From Cylicocyclus nassatus (lineage: Eukaryota > Nematoda > Chromadorea > Rhabditida > Strongylidae), in contig CATQJL010000112.1 in NCBI GenBank assembly GCA_958299035.1, positions 8,966,880 through 9,030,879 on the forward strand: 64,000 bases of DNA, read 5' to 3'. The translations under genes and the position numbers were made by a program. Of the stretch, positions 52,001 through 61,000 are shown in pieces (the first letter of the stretch is position 1; each line of letters starts with the position of its first letter). The notes beneath the pieces were generated by a model. That model had not been told where the DNA came from, ran no database searches, and saw only the letters and a program-made list of their open reading frames with translations.

Positions 52001-55000
52001 TCTCTGTCACAAATGAATGATATAAGCTGCCGCTTATGCAATAGCTTATTCTTCACCTCCTGGCCAGTTTCTACTCAAAAAATCCTAACACCCAAATTCG
52101 TCTTCACGTTTTCCCTATAACCTATGGCTTCTACTCCCGCAAAATCACGATTCTGCTGTTTTCCATGATGTTTTTCCTACTGACATTTGGCGTCTGTGCA
52201 GCTTAGGGGAACCTTTATTGAATCTTTTCCATTTGAGTTATTGTGTTTTCGTCTGCTTAAAAATTTTTCGTTGTCACAAATGATGTTTTTGGATCATTGC
52301 CTAAGCACTGAGCTTGCAAAAGTGTAATTCGAGTTTGTTTACTGACTTGCTGCTAGGACAATTGCGAGCTAAATTGAAAGTAAAGTTCTATAATTATGTG
52401 ATTTGGGCACTTGACTCGTCAGTTGTTTCCGTGGGTTTGATATAAGTGGTCTTAAATTAGCACACGGGTTTTACTCTTGGATCTTTTCTGGCCAAGTGAT
52501 AAGAAAAAGCGATTGAGCGTCAAAAAGCCTATAAAAGATTTTATTATTCTGTATCTTTCCTAGCAACTGATCGAAAATGAGTAGCTAAGAACCTGATTGC
52601 TTATCGAATGACGCTAACGAAAGGAAATCCTGTTAGATTGACCGAAACAGATCAAAATTGGTCGTGACATTGTCTCAGCTGCCTTCACCCAGTATTCTTA
52701 TCTACATAGATCTAGTGACTTTTGCTGGTGTGTTTGTCGATGTTTTTCGCCTGTTGTTCGATGTTTGCTCCACCATTCTTCTTGGAGTAAACATACGTTG
52801 CCTAAAACTCGGCTGATTAGACGTGTTTTTTTTAGGAGTCACAATGCTTGTTTCCTTGGTTTTAGGAAGTGATCTTTATTTCCTACAAAAAGAATTCTAT
52901 TTTGGGAGAAAAATTTGTTCTTATCTTTCACTGAAGAGACTTGAAGTAATCAATCAAACAAAGCTGGACAAACCATGACTTCGTTTTTTTTGCATCTGGT
53001 TGAATGACCAGGAAGATTCTCCTTTTGACGAGTAATCTGGTATGGTTTTCTCATCCGTAAATTTTACCAGAAAAGGAAGACTTAGAAACTTTAGAAACTT
53101 TTGAAAAGTATTTCATGACTATTGAGGTTTTCTTTTGGGTTGGATGTTACAAAATCGCCTTATATTCTCTGAAAAGACTTGAAATGCGATTTCTATTCCA
53201 TTAATCGACACCTCAGATGAAATTTTGATCGTAATTTTGATATAAAATTGTGATTGTCTAGTGTTTTTGTAATTTGAGTGAGCTTTTTTTTTGCGACACA
53301 CTTTCTTTTACAAAAATTTGATTAATGATTGGTTCTTCTAATTTTTTTCTGCTCTCTGTTCGTTCTAGAATGTTCTATCATTAACTAAGACTTAAAGCTG
53401 AGAGCTCTGACATTTTTGATAAGTTTTTCTTTACCACATCTCACTTTTCCCATCTTTATTCTTAATTTTCATCTCTTCTTATATGTCTACTAGGTACAGT
53501 GTGAAATGCTTACCCCCATATTTTTTCAGGAAATTCTGATCATTGGTTTCTTTTTTTTTTGAATGAAAATTCTGCTCTCTGATCATTCTGCATTATTTTG
53601 CCATGAGAAAAATTGTCACGTGGTGGCTGATCCGCTCTCCTTAATGTCGTAGCTGAAATTTTTGCCATTTGCCTGGCGTCCTATTAAGATGTAAATTCGT
53701 CCTTTGAATTTCTTGAGAACGGAATTGCATTATAATAATTTTTGCGGTGAATCGGATCATTTCACCTTTTAGGTTCGTCGTAAATCTTTGCACTTTCATC
53801 GAGTTTTGCTTTGTTTTGCGCTAGGTCTGGAATTCTCGACGTTTTTTGTTTCCTTACGAGATCTTGTTCTCACTATCATTACCGTGAGGTTTTTGCTTCA
53901 AAAGCCATCGTTTCCTGACGTCGTTAGACTAAAAACGATGTGTAAGCTTGGCAACCAGAAAATCTGGTTTATACTTTGCACCATTCACAAGCTTGAGTGA
54001 CTCTTCACTAACATGCAAGAAATTTTCTTGAGGAAGTTTTCCATGTTGAGCTTACATACATTTTTTAATCATTTCTGTTTCTAAATCACACAATAGGTGT
54101 GCCAAAGAAACAAAAATTGGAACAGTATTAACCAGATTGACTTTCTGGACCAACTAAGTTATTTTCATTTGAATCAGCTGAGAAATTTGCTTTCAATCTT
54201 GGTTTAGTATAGAATTTATAGACTTACTGTTTTTATCAGACAAAGTGATATTAGTTTTCAAGTTTTATTGACAAATTTACACATTTTCCAAGTCTAAAAC
54301 TCAGCGTACATTTGTCGAAAATCGTCTGTTCCGTTTTTTTTCCTTCGGCTGACAAATTGTCCAATTGTCTGGGCAGCGTTAGATTCGCGAAAAAATTAGC
54401 TCTGTTCCCTTTTTTCTTCATTTCCGTCGACCACGATTACATTCCTGGTTGAATCTTACGGTGCCTTTGTCTCCTTCAATTTTCTATCCATTGTTGAGTT
54501 ATAGTTATCGACAAAAGTCAAGAAATTTCGAGAAGTTTCAGTAGTTTTGATTGGTCGACCTTGCTGAAGGTCGTGCGGTTGCAAAAAAAGTTCATCATTA
54601 GGTTCCAATGTCTTTGCTTTTTCGGATTTTATGGCGTTTCTCTGTGGTTCCATATAGATTTCTTTATCGAAATATTAATCCATAATGGCATGAACGACTA
54701 GCAAATCTGCAGAGAGATGAGGAGCGCAGCTGTTCCGTGTGTTCTTGTTGTGCGCCAGTTCCACTTTATTGGTTGTTTTCTTTCCGTAAATAAAAGCATC
54801 AAAGATCATCCGAAGTGCGTAGTAAACTTCGCAATTAGTCCTTTTAGTCCGGCTAATCCTTCATCTCGCGTTTCCACATCTAATTAGAGGACCTGAGGAC
54901 ATTCCCGAAAATTGTTTCGTTGCGCTGGAATAGCACTTATTAGGTCGTAAATTAAGTTTTCTTCTCACACTTTTGCATTTTCTTCTAAAAAAACTGTAGA

Positions 55001-58000
55001 AACTTCAACATTAATTCTTGGCACATATGACGAAGGACAAAAGACTTCCATCGGCATTATTGTCACCTTCATAAGTATTGGGTTACTCTAAGTATAAAGG
55101 CAATTCTTTAATGGCTATCAGCCCCATTTTTTCTTTTTCTTTGAAAAATTCTAATTATTTTTCATGCTCTTAGATTTTTTTCCGCAGATTTCCGGGGACA
55201 TTGGTTCAATATGGAGGTAATTGAGGAATCTAGACTCTTCAATAACGCAAGCTGGAAATTTGCCAAATAATTCTTGAAACTGCCTTCATTTTACAACTGA
55301 TGCTTCCCGAAGTCCAGAAAAATAGCGCAATAACTTCAATAGCGCATGGAAATTTGCCAAAGATCGCAAATTTTTTTGAAAAACTCAACATTTGGATTTT
55401 TCATGTATGACATGTATATATTGGAAAGCTAGAATCTTCCAGGCAATCTGTGAGTAAACATTTTTTGAGCAAGAGTTATGGAAATTTTAGCATTTATTTC
55501 CTTCTACAAGATTAAGTAACAATTTAATGGTTTTAATGCGCTAAAAGAAGATCGAGCAAATTACTTTTCGGTGGCTTTATTTTATCATTCATTGCTTTCT
55601 TTCCATGAATATTTGAGGTGTCTCGCTAATTCCGTGTCTGTCGAGAGTTAGTCTTGTTCTTTCTGGAGGTTTCTGTTCAGGGCTGTTTTTCGAGAATTCG
55701 TTGGCATACCTCCAAAAGTCGCGAAATGGCTCTAGTATCGACGGCAAATGTTCTAATTAAACTATCGGCACCAAAAGAAACGCCAGAATACATAGATGTA
55801 GAGAAGAGTCGAGCACGCTCCAGGCGTGGTTCCCTCCCATTCAATACGTTGCTGTCGTTTGGAGAAGAGCCTCGTGTCGTACGGCCAGAGCGATCGTGGC
55901 TCATTCGTCGCTTGGCCAGCCTATTGCGACGGTCGTCCCCTATTGATAGTGAAGAGGTGGATGCGATGAAGGTGGTCGATCGTCGAGACCACGATCATCA
56001 TGGTCCATGTGCGAAGTGTCGCCAAGCATTCGATGAAACGATGCAGTTGTGGGATCAGAATCAGGACGAGTGCAGTGTTGATCCGACAAATCTCTATAGA
56101 CAACAGCTACGACAGATTTTGCAAGAAGAATCGAATTCTGAGCTGTTCGATAAGGATATCGCGCATTTGACTAGGTCCCTGTCTGAGGGGGATATTGGCC
56201 GGCTCGAACATGAATCCAATGGACATGAGTTATTCGATGACCTTAGCGATCGTTATGGTTTGATGTCAAGTGATTTTGTAGGTTTGTTGTCTTGATAATA
56301 TTCAAGTTGTCTTTCGAGTTCTATCCGTTTTCACTTTTCACTCCAACGACTCCCATTTTTTGATTCTGGAAAAGACCTTGGACTTTCCAATAGAGCCAAG
56401 CAAGCTCTAGTCCAAACACGTACAAGGCCTGTTCCACCTAAAGTTTTGGAACAAAATCTACAAAATATTGTCAGCCCAGAACTCGAATAAAAATTAGAAC
56501 CCTGAGTAAAAAGGGGCTGATCTCACCCAGGCTTCTATAGCATCAGCCTTAAAAAAACAACCACAAATTTTCAGCTTTTTTAAGCAACAATTTTTGAGAA
56601 ATATCAGATTCAGCGCAAAAATCCGAAAGCGACATTCTCGTATTCTTGGCTTATTTATGTTTCTCATCTTTTGACCCTGAAAAATATACGGAGTTCGAAT
56701 ATAAATGTAAGATAAAAATACTTATACAGTGAACAACCAGAGATTCCTAAAAATTTCGGAAGCAGGGTTCTGATTTTTTTTCGAGTTTTTGGACTTCGAA
56801 AAGTTTTTACTATTATTTTAACTTTACGTGGAACGAGACTTGTGCAAATGTTCAAACACCACTTTGTAGAGCTTGTTCTATTCTATCGAAACATACTTTG
56901 GGATTTTTTATAATCAAGGAAAATGGGAGGTTTTGGGGTGTAACGTAAAACGCACGGAACTTATGAGACAAGCTGATGGACTCTCCTTTTTGGAAAATAG
57001 CCAAATTTGGCTCCTTTCCAGAAACGCTCTGCGTTCCAGAAGGAACAGTTGTTGGCGATGATGAGTGCTACATAACGGGCGCTTTTCTTGATAGCCTCGA
57101 TCAGTACAGCATTAGATCCCAGTCATCAGTTGAATCCAATGATCAGACGTCTCCAGCCCCATTCCGTCCGAAACTTTCCGAAGAACAGCGAACACAATCG
57201 ATAGCTATGGATATTCCCAAAAAAGAGCATGAACCACCGGATCCGGTTGTACGTACTCGAACTTTCCCGGCAAGAAAGCGTCGTGTATCTGAACGGCTAA
57301 TTGATACGCTTACGAGACGATTGTCCAGAGCTAATGTGTCCGATTTCAAGTGGAAATATGATCCGATGAAAGCATTACTTGAACGAACAGTTTGTAACAA
57401 CAATAATGAAGGTTTGTGGGGTTTTTTGTGGTTTTGTAAGAAATGGTACGGCACGAAAAGATTGACACTGACAACTTATTCATTTCTGCTCAATCGGAAA
57501 ACTTAAGCTTCATAAAAATCAAGTAATCCCGTTCAGGACTACCTGATCATTTATCCAGCGCGCTTTCTGAGCTCAACGATCTGGAAACAGTAAGCATTGA
57601 CTCAGCCGAAGTAGCAAGATATAATTTGTAAGTTTACAAAAAATAATTTTTTTTGTTATTGGTTTCATCCAATTACCGATTTTGCGCATGTTTTTATACT
57701 TTTCTCTTTTGCAGAAGTTCGCCTTTATGGGATCGTTTTGATCTTTTCTCAAAAGAAGAATACAATTCATGGCATGACAAATATCGTCATGACAAAATGA
57801 GCTCAAAACTGGTGAAGAAACAAGATGCAATCTTTGGTAAGTTGATTGGAAATTTCTTTGAGTCATTCAGTATTGATTTTTTGAGTTTTTTTCATTAATT
57901 CTTCTCTTTTTTTGCAGAATTGATATTGATAGAAAAAGCTCAATGTGCACATCTTGCGTTCTTACAGCAGGTTTGTGCAGTTTTGTTTTTCTTGCATCTT

Positions 58001-61000
58001 TTTTCTGAGACCTTTAAGCCATTTAGAGAATTGGATTTTGTTTATCAAGTTCTTTTTTGTTCTAGGGTTATCGATATCGGCTTGTTCAAGAGAATATCCT
58101 CTCAGAACCGGATGTGAATCGCCTCATACCTGATGTTCTTGACGCTCTTCTCGTTTTTCATCTACACCTCCTTGATAGATTAACTGCCAGACAACGAGAA
58201 TCAGATGAAGTAGAAACTATATCAGATATCATCGCTGAAGAGGTATTGTTTAGTTATCGGGCCTATGCCACATGGAAGAAATTATAAGTTTGTTTCAGTT
58301 GTCCGATGAGGGGAAGCATGTCAGCATAGCCATAAATGCCTATACAGCTTTTGGTTCGGCTAAAGAACGATCAGAAAAGCTGTTCGAGTCGTTAATGGCG
58401 AAAAATGGACGCTTCGCCGATTTCATCAGGGTGAGTTTGGATCCCTTGAAAGGACGTCTTTTTCTCTTTTACATCTGAAATTTCTGGTTTTTGATCCATT
58501 ACTTTTCACATCACATTTCCTTTTCTTAATTTAGTCATGCGTAATTCAAAGGGAATGGCTGTCTCTGCATTCCTAGAAACTTGTCTCCATTACAATGAAC
58601 TTTTGTTTGTCACCAAGGTCATAGCTCAAAAAAGAGATGCAATTGTGTCTGTTTTGACTTCTTCCTGAACTTCTTGATTAGACTCAGGTCTGGAGGGCGC
58701 CCAGCTCAAATGAGAAAGACGATAAATTAAGTCGGCGAGGCGCCATTGTAAACAATTGGCAAAATTGCTGCCACGTTCCACACGAATCTCATCCCTTGGT
58801 GGTAGGAATCTCGAGGTTATTCATTGGATCAAAAAAAGGGCTGAGCCAGGCATTGGCGGGTTGCAAGAGGGATGGTACATGAAGTTTTGCACTACTTTTC
58901 AGTGCTCTGTGGACAACTCTTGGACAGATTCTTTTGCTTTTAAAATTTCTGGAAGGAGTTGTTTTAAAAAATCAAAAAATAACAGGAAGTTCTAGTTTCC
59001 AACTTCCTACATCATTATTCAACGGTCCATTTGATTTGCTGCTTTTGAATCAACTATCTTCCAAGAAAAGTTTATCTTTAACCAAAATTCTGCGGCAGGC
59101 TTCTCCTTTGAAAAATCCAATATCTGTTCGGGCTCAAACAAAGGCCGTAATGACTTTTCATGCCATTATGCCAGTAATCTTCGTTTGAAAAATGACAGTG
59201 GTAGCTAAACAACCGAAACGAATATATGGTGCGGCTAATCCTCTTCTTTTGTCCACTGCTCAAAGGAAGTATCTGGAAAAATATGGGTATCTAAACTTCC
59301 AATGTGAAAACTCATCATGAGCTCTTAGTTGAGACATTCAGCCATGGAAAAATTTCGAATTCAAATTTGCGCCCAGACTGTACTCTTGGCGGGCCAATCC
59401 GCGTCCACGAATGCGGGTAGAAAGTACGGTTTGGACTGAGGTGTAGAATTGGATTTTATCGGCTCCGAATGGTTCAGTAACTGCAACTTGGACAGTGGCT
59501 TATTTAAGAACTCAGGGAATCAGATTTTTCCTGGAGATTGATTATTAAAGATCTATTAAAAAAATTGAAAGTCAGATATTGATTGAATCTAATTTTGTAC
59601 TATAGCAAAACTCCTTTAAGTAGGGTTGAAGTTTGTTCCATAAATAATGCTTATATTGTAAAGGCTACTACATGACGAAGGCGCAGAAGCAGTATTAGGT
59701 GACAGGCGCGAACGCGACGCACGCGTATCTTCACCGTTGTAAATCCTGCGCCTCGTGCGCTCTGCGGCTAATAAAGCCGCGTTCGCGTCCAAAGATATTG
59801 CGCCTTCGTCAGGCAGCAGCCTATAAGTAAATTTGACATCAGATTGCTCATTGTCACATTTTAGTCAACTTCCTATGATCCTTTATATCGCCGGTACGAG
59901 TTCAAGTCCACGATGACTCGAGTTATCAGCAGACCAGCGAAGTATGGTCTCCTCTTGGAGACAATCCTGAAAAATGAAGGAAACAAATTCACGAAAGAAT
60001 GTGAACTCACTCAAAAAGCTCTTCTCGTAAGTTTCATCTTCTAAGCCAGTAAATATTGGAAATAAAAATTTGTATTTTCCAGACAGCAAAACGTTTTGCA
60101 ATGATAATAGACAACAATCTACTTATGGCGCAAATGGCTCAACGATGGGATGATGTACGATCACATTTCGATCATTCAAGTCATACTAATTTGTACCTCG
60201 TCGACAAGGAAAAACCATCTGGAGTTGTACGGATTACATTCACTGTAAGCAGTTTTTTTTTGGACACAAAAGGACTCTTTTAATTGAGAATTTTTCTAGA
60301 TGGAAGATCTCGATATGGATATGAAGAGTGTAGGATCTGGTCAACGTCGATTAATGTGCTTAGGAGACGTTTGTATGAAGAATTCTAGCACAAAACTTGT
60401 AGAAAAAGGTAGGACACTGCCGACTTCAGGAGATTCTAAACCTTGCTTTTGTCTCCTATTAACACTAGAATTTAGCCTGTCAGTAAAAGTCATTTTTTTG
60501 TTTTCGCAATGCTAAAAATTGTGTACGGGATTTTTTTTAACCTCTGACTGCATTGGAAAAATAGAATCACGAGAAGTTAGGTCTTGGTCGGTAGACTTTA
60601 ATTAGACGTCTCAATCTCAGTTATGCACTTTTTTAGTTTGTCCAAATCCAGCTAACCCCGTCTTCTTATAATTTTAGTATTCTTTAGTTTGTCTGTAGAT
60701 ACGAAACATTATTCTTTTCTTTCAAAAAATTCTATTTTTAGTGTTTATGGTACTATTCGACGATATCCTTGTTTGTTTACAACGACGAAGCAATCAGAAA
60801 TATGTGTTTATTCAACAGGTCCGTGCTTTTAGCTCAATGAATTTGTAAATTTTGGGAGTGATTTTATTGAGCTTTAAAAATTCAGGAACAATCGGTGTTT
60901 CCCGTCAGCGGTTTGATTTTGAGACCTGCTGATCGTAGCGCATCGGTGATGATCATCTCGGGTGCGGTTACGAAGCCGGCTTTGTTGGAAGTTGAGTTCA

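Larger units (their letters stand above)
49010..55187 (+). other. Intron 18, about 6.2 kb
   Basis: Contains a 61-bp tandem duplication (49924-50045) and a family D palindrome (51790-52060). No further exon fits frame and phase between exons 18 and 19. The remainder is AT-rich with no recognisable signal. Confidence 0.5.
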
